Shown here: piece by piece, positions 1 through 8,110 of the stretch
How positions within the stretch are numbered: the first letter of the stretch is position 1
Layout: each line of letters begins with the position of its first letter
NCBI RefSeq assembly: GCF_000478605.2
Contig: NZ_ASHX02000001.1
Location: 6,339,001 to 6,403,000 of the forward strand
Direction: 5' to 3'
Origin: Streptomyces thermolilacinus SPC6
Lineage (GTDB): Bacteria > Actinomycetota > Actinomycetes > Streptomycetales > Streptomycetaceae
DNA length: 64,000 nucleotides
The notes under the pieces: generated by a model
Told to the model about the DNA's origin: nothing
What the model saw: only the letters and a program-made list of their open reading frames with translations
The model's database searches: none
Made by a program: the position numbers and the translations under genes

Positions 1-1
1 C

Positions 2-349
2 GGGCTGTTCAAGTCGTTCTTCGACGTGCTGCCCGAGGGGACGCTGGCCGACATGCCCGTGCTGATCGCCGCGACCGGCGGCACCGAACGGCACTCGCTG
101 GTGCTGGAGCACGCGATGCGGCCGATGTTCTCGTATCTGCACGCGATCGTGTCGCCTCGCGGGGTGTACGCCGCGACCGGCGACTTCGGCACCGACGAGG
201 CCCAGGCGGGCGCCGCGCTCCGGGACCGCGTCAGGACGGCCGCGGCCGACTACGCCCGGCTGGTCCAGGGCTGCGGCGCCCGTACCCGGCAAGCGCCCGA
301 GGCGGAGAGCTTCACGCCGATGGAGCAGCTCCTGCGCGGCTCGGCCTGA
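2..349 (+). CDS. NADPH-dependent FMN reductase, C-terminal part (5' end outside window)
   Basis: The reading frame is already open at base 2 (GLFKSFFDVLPEG), so the N-terminal half with the flavin-phosphate loop is missing from the window. About 115 codons remain and end in TGA. The segment IAATGGTERHSLVLEH followed by a loop before SPRGVYA resembles the C-terminal half of flavodoxin-fold NADPH:FMN reductases (SsuE/CE1759 type), which supply reduced flavin to monooxygenases. That fits the luciferase-like monooxygenase encoded 2 kb downstream, although the two genes are not in one operon. The GTG at base 26 is internal to the gene and is not its start. Family assignment is by recall of the motif and is moderately sure. 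Confidence 0.7.
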   Translation, partial: GLFKSFFDVLPEGTLADMPVLIAATGGTERHSLVLEHAMRPMFSYLHAIVSPRGVYAATGDFGTDEAQAGAALRDRVRTAAADYARLVQGCGARTRQAPEAESFTPMEQLLRGSA

Positions 350-387
350 GCGTTCCGCACCGACAGGACCGTACGGTCACCGGCGGG

Positions 388-1725
388 TCAGGTCGGCCGC
401 GTGACCAGCCATCGGAGCACCTCGGGCGTGACGGGGTCGGTGATGTCGGCGTACCCCTCGTGCTTCGCCAGGTACTTCTTCACGTACGGGCACACGGGCA
501 CGATCCGCTTGCCCGAGGCGCGTACGTCCTCCAGCGCGTCGTGGACGAGCCGCGCGGCCAGGCCCCGCCCGCCGTACGCGTCCTCGATCTTGGTGTGGTG
601 GAAGACGCGCTGCTCGTCGCGGTCGCGGTAGGCCGTGAGGCCCGCGGACGTGTCGCCGACGTGGATCTCGTACCGGTTGCGCTCCGGCACGTGCACGACG
701 GCGGGTTCGACGGCGGAATCGGGGGCGGAACCGGCGGTGTGGGGGGCGGGCGTGGCGGGGTTCCTGCGGGGCCTGATCGTGGCGTTGGGCAGGGCGGGGG
801 CCGGGAGCCGGCCGCCGTCGTAGCCCTCGACCGCGCCGAAGCGGTCCGAGGCGTTCTGCCACGCCTCCCGCGCCTCGACGATGTCGTCATGGGTGCGGCC
901 GATGAAGTTCCACCACATGACGATCTCCTCGCCGAACGGCGGCCCGCCCAGCAGGACCAGCCGCGCGGGCCCGGCCGCGTCGTTCACGAGGGTCAGCGTC
1001 GTACGGCCGGGGGCGGCGTACCCCAGCTCCGTGGGGCGCAGGGCCGTACCGTCGAAGCGGATGTCGCCCGCGTCCACCAGGACGCCGTGCTCGAAACCGG
1101 CGTCCACGTCGAGGACGACCGTCGCGCCGGGCGCGAGGGACAGTTCCGCGCCCAGCAGGGGGGTGAAGGTCCGTACCGGCGAGGTGGCGCCCGCCAGCGA
1201 GCCGAGGAAGACACGGGCCTCGCCGCCGTCGAGCGACACCGCCTGGGGCACATGGTGCTGGAAGTCCCGCGCGGCGCCCCGGTGCTCCTCGGGGAGCGCC
1301 ACCCACAGCTGCACGCCGTGCAGCAGCGTCGTCCGGGGCGTGGACACCTCCGAGTGGCTGATCCCGTGGCCGCCCGTCATCAGATTCAGCTCACCCGGGC
1401 GGACGAAGGCGTGGCTGCCGAGGCTGTCGCGGTGCTCGATCTCGCCGCTGAACAGCCAGCTCACCGTCTGGAGCCCGGTGTGCGGGTGCGGGGCGACGTC
1501 CATGCCGCCGGTCAGCGACACGTCGTCGGGGCCGTAGTGGTCGGCGAAGCACCACGCCCCGATGAGCGTGCGCGCCCGCTGGGGCAGGGTGCGCCGAACC
1601 GTCATCGCGCGCGGTCCGCCGAGCGGCACGCTGCGCGCGGTCAGAACCTCGACACCGGGCCGCGGCGGCTCGGCCGTCTCCGATCCGCAGGCCAGCTCGG
1701 CCGGGCGTGTTTCCGTGTTGCTCAC
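388..1725 (-). CDS. Pirin family protein fused to a GNAT-type acetyltransferase domain
   Basis: 445 residues, about 150 longer than an ordinary bacterial pirin. Residues 25-300 are a bicupin: the N-terminal cupin contains MDVAPHPHTGLQTVSWLFSG and GELNLMTGGHGISHSE, whose histidines and glutamate are the usual pirin metal ligands, and the pirin C-terminal cupin follows (GGPPFGEEIVMWWNFIGR). A proline/alanine linker (about 310-340) leads to residues 345-445, a compact N-acetyltransferase domain (VFHHTKIEDAYGGRGLAARLV, then PVCPYVKKYLAKH) of the small YjdJ-like type. Pirins act as quercetinase-like dioxygenases or redox-sensitive regulators; the acetyl acceptor is unknown. The ATG at 1725 follows GAGGG-like bases. 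It is divergent from the CMD gene and shares its upstream region. Confidence 0.85.
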   Translation of the reverse strand: MSNTETRPAELACGSETAEPPRPGVEVLTARSVPLGGPRAMTVRRTLPQRARTLIGAWCFADHYGPDDVSLTGGMDVAPHPHTGLQTVSWLFSGEIEHRDSLGSHAFVRPGELNLMTGGHGISHSEVSTPRTTLLHGVQLWVALPEEHRGAARDFQHHVPQAVSLDGGEARVFLGSLAGATSPVRTFTPLLGAELSLAPGATVVLDVDAGFEHGVLVDAGDIRFDGTALRPTELGYAAPGRTTLTLVNDAAGPARLVLLGGPPFGEEIVMWWNFIGRTHDDIVEAREAWQNASDRFGAVEGYDGGRLPAPALPNATIRPRRNPATPAPHTAGSAPDSAVEPAVVHVPERNRYEIHVGDTSAGLTAYRDRDEQRVFHHTKIEDAYGGRGLAARLVHDALEDVRASGKRIVPVCPYVKKYLAKHEGYADITDPVTPEVLRWLVTRPT

Positions 1726-1778
1726 CGTGGGAGCCCTCTCTCGCCCAGAAAAGTTCGACCTTCAACATTCACGTGATG

Positions 1779-1795
1779 ATGATAGGACCCATCAT
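1779..1795. promoter_or_regulatory. Short dyad between divergent pirin and CMD genes
   Basis: ATGAT, seven bases, ATCAT forms a small dyad in an unusually A/T-rich patch between the divergent starts. It is a possible operator. The regulator is unknown and the match is short enough to be chance. Confidence 0.3.
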
Positions 1796-1816
1796 GACTG
1801 TCCACGCGATCAGGGA

Positions 1817-2323
1817 GTGCCGCTGACACGGGCGTCAGGGCCAGGGGCGGGGAGCGGTCGGCGGGTCTTCCTCGACAAGCAGCACCCCGCCGCGTACCGC
1901 GCGTTGACCGGCACGGCGGAGGCGGTGCGGACCGCCGCGGCGAGCGCGGGACTCGACCGGGTCCTGGTCGAGCTCATCAATGTCAGGGTGTCACAGCTCA
2001 ACGCGTGCGCGTACTGCCTCAGTCTGCACACCCGCGCCGCCCTGCGCGCGGGCGAGACGACGCGGCGGCTCGGCGTGCTGGCGGCCTGGCGCGACACCGA
2101 GCTGTTCACCGACCGGGAGCGGGCGGCGCTCGCCCTGGCCGAGGCCACGACGCACCCGGCCGACGCGGGCCTCCAGAGCGCCGCGTACGCGGAGGCGAGG
2201 GCCGTCCTCACGGACGACGAGATCTCCGCCGCGATCTGGGTCGCGATCACCATCAACGCCTTCAACCGCCTCTCGGTCCTGAGCAAGCACCCCGTGCGTC
2301 AGCCCGCCCCCGACACGGCGTGA
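1817..2323 (+). CDS. Carboxymuconolactone decarboxylase (AhpD-like) family protein
   Basis: About 168 residues. The core NVRVSQLNACAYCLSLH contains the CxxC-x3-H signature of AhpD-like CMD proteins, whose paired cysteines and histidine reduce peroxides or peroxiredoxin partners. The rest (RVFLDKQHPAAYRAL at the start, TINAFNRLSVLSKHPV at the end) matches the single-domain CMD family in length and order. The start is uncertain. A GTG at 1817 is in frame but has its AGGGA directly abutting it. The ATG at 1794 is out of frame and stops after ten codons, and longer extensions run antisense into the pirin gene. It is probably co-regulated with the pirin gene through the shared intergenic region. 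Confidence 0.8.
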   Translation: MPLTRASGPGAGSGRRVFLDKQHPAAYRALTGTAEAVRTAAASAGLDRVLVELINVRVSQLNACAYCLSLHTRAALRAGETTRRLGVLAAWRDTELFTDRERAALALAEATTHPADAGLQSAAYAEARAVLTDDEISAAIWVAITINAFNRLSVLSKHPVRQPAPDTA

Positions 2324-2477
2324 GGCCGCCCCGGGCCGACATGCCGCCCGCCTGCGCCCCTGCCAGGCTGGAGGGTGGTGGCGTGGTGGGAGCCGGTCAG
2401 GGGCGGGGGGAATCGGCGGGGAGGCCGTTCTGTTGACGCAGATAGTTGAATGAACAACTAAAAGGAAGTGGTCCACC

Positions 2478-3587
2478 ATGCAGTTCGGCATCTTCACGGT
2501 CGGAGACGTGACGGCCGACCCGACCAACGGGCGCACCCCCACCGAACACGAGCGGATCAAGGCCACGATCGCCATCGCCCGCAAGGCCGAGGAAGTGGGC
2601 CTGGACGTGTTCGCGACCGGTGAGCACCACAACCCGCCCTTCGTGCCGTCCTCGCCGACCACGCTCCTCGGATACCTGGCCGCCGTCACCGAGCGGATCA
2701 CGCTGTCCACGTCGACCACGCTCATCACCACCAACGACCCCGTGAAGATCGCCGAGGACTACGCGTACCTCCAGCACATCGCCGACGGACGCGTCGACCT
2801 GATGATGGGGCGCGGCAACACCGGCCCTGTCTACCCCTGGTTCGGCAAGGACATCCGCCAGGGCATCCCGCTGGCGATCGAGAACTACGCCCTCCTCCAC
2901 AAACTGTGGCGCGAGGACGTGGTGGACTGGGAGGGCAAGTTCCGCACCCCCCTCCAGGGCTTCACCGCCACCCCGCGCCCGCTGGACGGAGTCCCGCCGT
3001 TCGTGTGGCACGGCTCGATCCGCTCCCCGGAGATCGCCGAGCAGGCCGCGTACTACGGCGACGGCTTCTTCCACAACAACATCTTCTGGCCCATGTCCCA
3101 CACCCGGCAGATGGTCGCCCTGTACCGGAAGCGGTACGCGCACTACGGCCACGGCACCCCCGAACAGGCCATCGTCGGCCTCGGCGGCCAGGTCTTCATG
3201 CGCAGGAACTCGCAGGACGCCGTACGGGAGTTCCGCCCGTACTTCGACAACGCCCCCGTCTACGGCCACGGCCCGTCGCTGGAGGAGTTCACCGAGCAGA
3301 CCCCGCTCACCGTCGGCTCCCCGCAGCAGGTCATCGAACGCACCCTCGGCTTCCGCGACGCGGTCGGCGACTACCAGCGCCAGCTGTTCCTCATGGACCA
3401 CGCCGGACTGCCGCTGAAGACGGTCCTCGAACAGCTCGACATCCTGGGCGAGGAGGTCGTCCCGGTGCTGCGCGAGGAGTTCGCGAGCCTGCGCGCGCCG
3501 GGCGTCCCCGAGACCGCGCCGGTCCACCCGGCCGTCGCCGCCACCCGCGAAGCCGTCCCCGCCGGACAGGCGCCCCAGGCGGGCTGA
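2478..3587 (+). CDS. LLM-class flavin-dependent oxidoreductase (luciferase-like monooxygenase)
   Basis: 369 residues forming one luciferase-like TIM barrel. MQFGIFTVGDV at the N-terminus, FATGEHHNPPFVPSSP, RVDLMMGRGNTGPVYPWFG and the late PLTVGSPQQVIERT are the landmarks of F420/FMN-dependent LLM enzymes, which use reduced flavin to oxidise small substrates. The substrate here cannot be told from sequence. A good ribosome site (AAGGAAG, about 2461) precedes the ATG. The C-terminal 30 residues are Ala/Pro-rich and probably disordered. The gene stands alone; the partial FMN reductase at the window start could supply reduced flavin but is more than 2 kb away. Confidence 0.88.
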   Translation: MQFGIFTVGDVTADPTNGRTPTEHERIKATIAIARKAEEVGLDVFATGEHHNPPFVPSSPTTLLGYLAAVTERITLSTSTTLITTNDPVKIAEDYAYLQHIADGRVDLMMGRGNTGPVYPWFGKDIRQGIPLAIENYALLHKLWREDVVDWEGKFRTPLQGFTATPRPLDGVPPFVWHGSIRSPEIAEQAAYYGDGFFHNNIFWPMSHTRQMVALYRKRYAHYGHGTPEQAIVGLGGQVFMRRNSQDAVREFRPYFDNAPVYGHGPSLEEFTEQTPLTVGSPQQVIERTLGFRDAVGDYQRQLFLMDHAGLPLKTVLEQLDILGEEVVPVLREEFASLRAPGVPETAPVHPAVAATREAVPAGQAPQAG

Positions 3588-3691
3588 GTCCCGAGCGACC
3601 CGCGCCGCGTGCACGCCGGGCCCGTCCGGCACGGGCGGCGTAGGCCGTGACCTGGCGGTGATCATGTGCCGGTTGGTTCACGACGGTGTCC

Positions 3692-3712
3692 CGATCACGC
3701 ATGCGGTGATCG
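3692..3712. promoter_or_regulatory. Perfect inverted repeat upstream of the beta-propeller gene
   Basis: CGATCAC, GCATGCG, GTGATCG: a perfect 7-bp dyad with a 7-base centre, about 90 bp before the start of the downstream lipoprotein gene. The arm length and spacing suit a dimeric repressor such as a GntR or TetR protein. No cognate regulator is adjacent. Confidence 0.45.
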
Positions 3713-3800
3713 ATTCCGTACGCGCGCCGCTAACCTGCCGAAAGCTCGCGCGGCCCGACCGCGCAGCGGAGAAGCGTACGCAGGGACACGGGGGGTTGGG

Positions 3801-5042
3801 ATGAGCGACGAACAGACCGGCACAGGGAGCGGGAGACCTTCCCGTCGGCGGCTGCTCCGGCTGGCCGGGGGCGGCGTCGGACTGGCGCTGACCGGCGCCG
3901 GAGCGGTCGGCTGCCGCGGCGGCGAGAGCCGCGACACCACGCCCGGCCCGGGCGGCGCCAAGCCCTCCGGGGGCGGCGGCACCGGGACACCCGCCGACGG
4001 GCAGGCACCCGCCCCGCTGTGGACGAAGACCACATCGGCGCGGGCCCTCGGCGGCGACAACGCCCTCGCGGTCACCGGCGTCGTCGTCATCGCCCTCGGT
4101 GAGCCGCTCGCCGGTCGGGGTGTCGCCGACGGCGGCGAGCGCTGGTCCATCGACGACGGCGCCGTCCCCGGCGCCCCGCTGCTCCTCGGCGGCGGCACCC
4201 TCTACCTGGCGAGCGGCCAGTTCGACGGCAGCGTCGTCGGCCTGGACCCGGCCACCGGCAAGGAGACCTGGCGCGCGCGCCTCGGCAAGGAGTACCAGCA
4301 GCCCCGCCCCATCGCGGTCGACGACACCCAGCTGTACGTCGTCGCCGAGATCCTCCAGGACGGCGCGGGCACCCGGAAGAACGTCATCGCCGCCCTCAGC
4401 ACCACGTCCGGGCAGGTCGTCTGGAAGGAACAGCGGGACCTCGGCACCGAGGAGAACGGCATCACCGCCGCCGTCCAGGGCGACTTCCTCGTCTACACCG
4501 ACTTCCGGAAGAACCTCACCGTCCGCGACACCGCCACCGGGAAACAGGTCTGGACGCGCAAGATCACACAGTCGAGCTTCCGCCGGTTCGCCGTGGACCA
4601 GGACCTCGTGATCCTCGCGCAGGGCCGCACGCTCCAGGCGTTCGAGCTGGCCGGGGGCGACCGGCGCTGGTCGGTGGAGACGGAGGAGTTCGCCGCGTTC
4701 AAGGCGCCGTCCGTCCTCGACGGGGTCCTGTACGTCGCCGACAGCGTCGAGACGCTGTGGGCCCTCGAACCGGCGACGGGCAAGACGATCTGGCAGGCCA
4801 AGGACATGGCCGAGGCCCAGGCCCAGTCGCCCTGGCAGTTCGCGAAGGCGGGCGACACGCTCTACGGCGCCACGGACCTGGACGAGGGCGGCGGCATCCA
4901 CGCGTTCGACGCGCGGACCGGCGCCCGGCGCTGGACGTTCAACGACCGGTCGGGCGACCTGGAGGAGTGGCACGTCGCCGCGTCGGGCAAGCACGTGATC
5001 GCCCTCCACGGCAAGAAGCTGCACGCCCTCCCCGCGCTCTGA
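3801..5042 (+). CDS. PQQ-binding-like beta-propeller repeat lipoprotein (Tat signal)
   Basis: 413 residues. The N-terminus has a twin-arginine run (SRRRLLRLAGGG), a hydrophobic stretch and a lipobox ending AVGC at about residue 33, so export by Tat and lipid anchoring on the outer membrane face are predicted. A Gly/Pro-rich linker follows. From residue 75 on there are repeated blades of the type GLDPATGKETWRARLG, ALSTTSGQVVWKEQ, VRDTATGKQVWTRK, ALEPATGKTIWQAK and AFDARTGARRWTFN: a PQQ-like propeller of at least five visible blades. No kinase domain is present, unlike many actinobacterial propeller proteins, so a binding or scaffold role is more likely than catalysis. The ATG at 3801 is chosen because it immediately precedes the signal sequence. 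Confidence 0.88.
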   Translation: MSDEQTGTGSGRPSRRRLLRLAGGGVGLALTGAGAVGCRGGESRDTTPGPGGAKPSGGGGTGTPADGQAPAPLWTKTTSARALGGDNALAVTGVVVIALGEPLAGRGVADGGERWSIDDGAVPGAPLLLGGGTLYLASGQFDGSVVGLDPATGKETWRARLGKEYQQPRPIAVDDTQLYVVAEILQDGAGTRKNVIAALSTTSGQVVWKEQRDLGTEENGITAAVQGDFLVYTDFRKNLTVRDTATGKQVWTRKITQSSFRRFAVDQDLVILAQGRTLQAFELAGGDRRWSVETEEFAAFKAPSVLDGVLYVADSVETLWALEPATGKTIWQAKDMAEAQAQSPWQFAKAGDTLYGATDLDEGGGIHAFDARTGARRWTFNDRSGDLEEWHVAASGKHVIALHGKKLHALPAL

Positions 5043-5073
5043 GCCGTACCGGCGCCGGGCGTCGTCGCGGGCC

Positions 5074-5745
5074 TCAGGGCGCCACAGGGGTGTAGACGAT
5101 GACCGTCTCCTCGCAGGGCCCGTCGGCGAACGTCTTCAGCGTCTCCAGCTCGGCCTTGTCCACCGACAGCCCCCAGCGGAGCTTGGTGGCGATCCACTCC
5201 GACAGGTAGCGGCAGTACTGGCCCTGCGCGGCCGGGAGCCAGTTCGTCGGGTCCTGGTCCGCCTTGGCGCGGTGACTGCGCGCGGTGACGGCGACCAGGG
5301 ACGCTTCGGCGCCCTGGTCGTTCGCGTACGCCTCGCGCCGCGCCGCGCTCCACGTCCGTGCGCCGGAGTCCCACGCCTCGGCGAGCGGCACCATGAAGTC
5401 GATCGCCAGCGCGGCGGGGTCGGTGACCTTCTGCCCGTCGTAGTACGACACCCACGCCCCGCCGCTCATCGCGCACCCCGACCCGACGGCGGGCGCTTCG
5501 ACGGCCTCGGTGACGAGGACCTCGCCTCGCGTGTCGCAGCCGTCGTCCGGGTCCAGGCCGGAGTTCCAGTGGGGGAACGCGCCGGGGGAGTAGCCGTCGC
5601 GCACCTCGTCCTCGACGGTGAGCGCCCCGAGCGCGTCGGGCAGCAGCACCACCTCGGACGCGTGCGCCTGACCGGCTGCGGGCGCGAGGAGGGAGACAGC
5701 GGTGAGGACGAGCGGAACGAAACCGCGCGCAAGTGAGGTGAACAT
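5074..5745 (-). CDS. Secreted HNH-endonuclease-family protein with altered catalytic residues
   Basis: 223 residues from the ATG at 5745 (GGGGG upstream). Residues 1-30 form a Sec signal peptide (LVLTAVSLLAPAAGQAHA). The mature part follows the Streptomyces secreted HNH (DUF1524/GmrSD-C-like) plan: DGYSPGAFPHWNSGL, GCDTRGEVLVTEAVEAP, VSYYDGQ, then the active-site block and KADQDPTNWLP. In that family the block normally reads DHMVPLAEAW with a later TNRSK. Here it reads DFMVPLAEAW and SHRAK, so the first catalytic His and the Asn of HNH are both replaced. Either the nuclease is inactive or the metal site is rearranged. It is convergent with the propeller gene, about 30 bp apart. Confidence 0.82.
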   Translation of the reverse strand: MFTSLARGFVPLVLTAVSLLAPAAGQAHASEVVLLPDALGALTVEDEVRDGYSPGAFPHWNSGLDPDDGCDTRGEVLVTEAVEAPAVGSGCAMSGGAWVSYYDGQKVTDPAALAIDFMVPLAEAWDSGARTWSAARREAYANDQGAEASLVAVTARSHRAKADQDPTNWLPAAQGQYCRYLSEWIATKLRWGLSVDKAELETLKTFADGPCEETVIVYTPVAP

Positions 5746-5919
5746 GCCCCCGTACGTACGGCACGTTGTGACCCGGCCCGCCGGAAACCCCCGCCACGCC
5801 ACCCGTACGCGTGACCCGCACATCCGGGGAAACGTTCCGCGCGCCGAGACCGCCCCTCACCCACACCGGTGACGGCCCGCAGCCCGCCGTCACCGTGGCC
5901 CCGCGGCCGACCCGGTACG

Positions 5920-6375
5920 GTTCCGCCCCCGTCCGTCCCGCGCGGCACACCCACAGAGCCGGTGAACTCCCGGCTCGACGCGCCTGCCCGCCGTAGCACC
6001 GCCCGTCCGCCGGCAGCGCCCAGTCCGGCACCCGCCCAGCCGACTCGGCGCGTCCCAGAGCCTCGTGCACGCGGTACCGCAGCACTACCGCTGGGAACTC
6101 ACGCCCACGTACGCGGCGAACATCCGCTGAAGGGCCCGCGCCGACACGCCCTCCGGGGCGGCCCGTTGGGACAACCCCGCTCGGTCCCGCGCCCAGCTCC
6201 TCGTACGCCTCCGGCAGCGACACGGCACGCCGCCTCGTCCCGGTACGCGAACGGCCGGAAGCCGCCCGGCCGGAACCGCGTGCCGCACATCCGGCCGCCG
6301 CCCTCCAGCTTCTACGTGGACGGCTCCAGCCCGACCCCGGCGACCCCGCCCCACGCGGCCTCGTCGCCGTACTAC
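5920..6375 (-). pseudogene. Decayed AraC-family transcriptional regulator
   Basis: No single frame is open, but the minus strand carries successive AraC fragments in different frames. First comes FRPGGFRPF (about 6270, the DUF6597-type N-domain motif). Then come LPEAYEELG, GVSARALQRMFAAYVGVS (helix-turn-helix part one, frame ends at 6085), VVLRYRVHEALGRAESAG (part two, next frame) and SSREFTGSVGVP (end, third frame). In-frame stops also interrupt the upstream part near 6372 and 6318. At least three frameshifts plus stops make this genuine decay, not one sequencing slip. The flanking 5746-5919 and 6376-6514 hold no other recognisable gene. Confidence 0.75.
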
Positions 6376-6514
6376 CGCCGCCAGAACCGCCGTACCCGGG
6401 CCAGCAGATACCGAGCCTCGACGACGCCCCCTGTCGACCCGACGCGTTCCGGGCCGTGCGCCGATCCCAGGCGGGCGGTGTGGCCATTTCTCAACACGCC
6501 TCTGGCGCCCCCGG

Positions 6515-6520
6515 CTACGG
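6515..6520 (+). promoter_or_regulatory. Candidate -10 box for a leaderless transcript
   Basis: TACGGT (TANNNT form) lies eight bases before the ATG at 6529, and there is no Shine-Dalgarno sequence. Transcription would start at or next to the initiation codon. Confidence 0.4.
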
Positions 6521-6528
6521 TTCGGCCC

Positions 6529-7116
6529 ATGACGAAACCACTCAGTGAACTGCTCCGTACGGCGGCCGAGCGCTCCCTTCCCGTCATCCGCGCCATCCCG
6601 GACGAGCGGCTGGCCGACCCGACGCCGTGCGGCGAGTACGACGTGCGGGCGCTGCTCGGGCACCTCCACCAGGTCGTGGTCAACTTCCAGCTGCTCGCCG
6701 CGAAGAAGGACGTCGACTTCTCCGTCGAGGCGGAGGACGTGTGCAGGCGCGCCGACTGGCGTGACTCCTTCGCCGTGGAGACCGCAGCGCTGGTGGACGC
6801 GTGGGCCGAGCCCGGTGCCGAGGAGGGAACGGCCGGCGCGATGGGCCTGCCCGCGGCCGTGGTCGGGCGGATGGTCCTCGGCGACCTCGTCATCCACGCC
6901 TGGGACCTGGCGCTGGCCACCGGGCAGGAGTACGCGCCCGACCCGGCCGTGGTCGACGACGTGCTCGGGACGTTCCGGGAGCTGGCGCCGACCGGGCGGA
7001 CCATGGGCGCCTTCGGACCGGAACACCCGCTGCCCGACGCGGGCGCCGGGGCGTCCCCGTGGGAGCGCCTGCTCGCCCTCACCGGCCGCGACCCGTCCTG
7101 GACGCGCCCGGAGTGA
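6529..7116 (+). CDS. TIGR03086-like metal-binding DinB-superfamily protein
   Basis: 195 residues. The N-terminal helix contains PTPCGEYDVRALLGHLHQV, the characteristic block of actinobacterial TIGR03086 / mycothiol-maleylpyruvate-isomerase-like DinB proteins. VLGDLVIHAWDLALATGQ supplies the second metal-binding histidine. The fold is a four-helix bundle with a His-coordinated metal; some relatives are mycothiol-dependent S-transferases. Mycothiol chemistry is also represented in this window by the dehydrogenase at 21.6-22.7 kb. The substrate is unknown. The gene stands alone and seems leaderless. Longer in-frame extensions run into the AraC pseudogene and were rejected. Confidence 0.83.
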   Translation: MTKPLSELLRTAAERSLPVIRAIPDERLADPTPCGEYDVRALLGHLHQVVVNFQLLAAKKDVDFSVEAEDVCRRADWRDSFAVETAALVDAWAEPGAEEGTAGAMGLPAAVVGRMVLGDLVIHAWDLALATGQEYAPDPAVVDDVLGTFRELAPTGRTMGAFGPEHPLPDAGAGASPWERLLALTGRDPSWTRPE

Positions 7117-7186
7117 ACCGGCCCTCGCGGCGGGGCGGAGGAAATCGCCGTGGTGGGCACCCGCGGCGCCTGGCATCCTGAACGGC

Positions 7187-7504
7187 ATGGAGACACCGAG
7201 CACCGACTGGATCACCGTCGCGGCGTACGAGAACCTGCCGGGCCGCCCCCACCCGATGGCGGCCTGCCGCGCTTGACTGCGTGAGCGCGGCATCGACTGG
7301 ATGCCCTTCGCCCCACACGAGGTCCGCTGGCAACTGGCCTGCGGGATCGGTCCCGACGGCCACATGCACGGCTGGTTCGACGTCTCCGTGCACCCCGACG
7401 CCCTCCGGCGGCTCGGCCTGCACCCGGACCAGCCGACCGCCCGGGTCACCGGGGACTCCCCGCCCGGCTGGTGGCACGCCGAGGCGGAGCGCAACGCCTA
7501 CTAG
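7187..7504 (+). pseudogene. Small hypothetical ORF split by an in-frame TGA
   Basis: The frame from the ATG at 7187 reads METPSTDWITVAAYEN, meets TGA at 7274-7276 (after MAACRA), and continues in the same frame as LRERGIDWMPFAPHEVRWQL to TAG at 7504. Both halves have normal Streptomyces codon use, so they look like one protein of about 105 residues with a single nonsense codon. I do not recognise the family. The downstream half could in principle start at 7301 (ATG) as a 67-residue protein. A sequencing error at the TGA is possible. A selenocysteine reading is not supported by context. Confidence 0.5.
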
Positions 7505-7974
7505 CCAGCCGGCGGTCCTCCCGGTACGGGGGCCTGCACCAGCGGCCTGTACATGTGGACGTCCTCCGCGCCGCCGGGTATGCCGAGCGTCCGGCCCGTC
7601 TCGACGTACCCGTGGCGCTGGTAGAACTCCGGAGCCTGGAAGGTGAACGACGACACGCAGGCGCGGTCGCAGCCGCGCCGCCGCGCCTCCTCCTCGGCCG
7701 CCCGCAGCAGCCTGCCGCCCCAGCCGTCCCGGCGGCTCTCCTCGCGCACCCACAGCATCTCGATGCCGAGCAGCCCGCCCCAGGTCCAGGCGGTCAGCCC
7801 GCCGATCAGTTCCCCGGCCTCGTCCACGGCCCTGACCGACAGGGCGCCCTGGTCGGCGGGTGTGGTGCCGGTCGCGGCGAAGTTGACCTCGTCGAGCCCT
7901 GTCGACAGCCGCTCGGCGAGCTCCCGGTCCTGATGGCCGACGCTCAGCGCCGTATCCGAGTGATCCTGTGCCAT
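7501..7974 (-). CDS. GNAT family N-acetyltransferase
   Basis: 157 residues, one Gcn5-related domain. GIEMLWVREESRRDGWGGRL holds motif A, the pyrophosphate-binding turn of acetyl-CoA, though the usual R-x-x-G-x-G/A reads RRDGWGG. CVSSFTFQAPEFYQRHGYVE is motif B with the conserved EFYxxxGY ending. The acceptor substrate cannot be inferred. The start is placed at the ATG at 7974 (MAQDHSD); a second possible start lies four codons earlier. Its stop overlaps the stop of the split ORF on the other strand, so the two are convergent with no spacer. Confidence 0.85.
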   Translation of the reverse strand: MAQDHSDTALSVGHQDRELAERLSTGLDEVNFAATGTTPADQGALSVRAVDEAGELIGGLTAWTWGGLLGIEMLWVREESRRDGWGGRLLRAAEEEARRRGCDRACVSSFTFQAPEFYQRHGYVETGRTLGIPGGAEDVHMYRPLVQAPVPGGPPAG

Positions 7975-8110
7975 GCCGACGAGCATGGCACAGAAGAGAA
8001 ACCAAGATCATGGAATGTGCGGGCCGCGAAGCCCCGTGGCCGGTCCGCGTCCAGCGCCACGCAGCGGCCGCCGCCCGCTCCACATCTGCGCCTCCCTCGC
8101 GTCGGCCCGG

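Noticed and set aside
7274..7276. Selenocysteine reading of the in-frame TGA
   Set aside because: There is no redox-type context around the codon and no obvious SECIS-like hairpin immediately after it.
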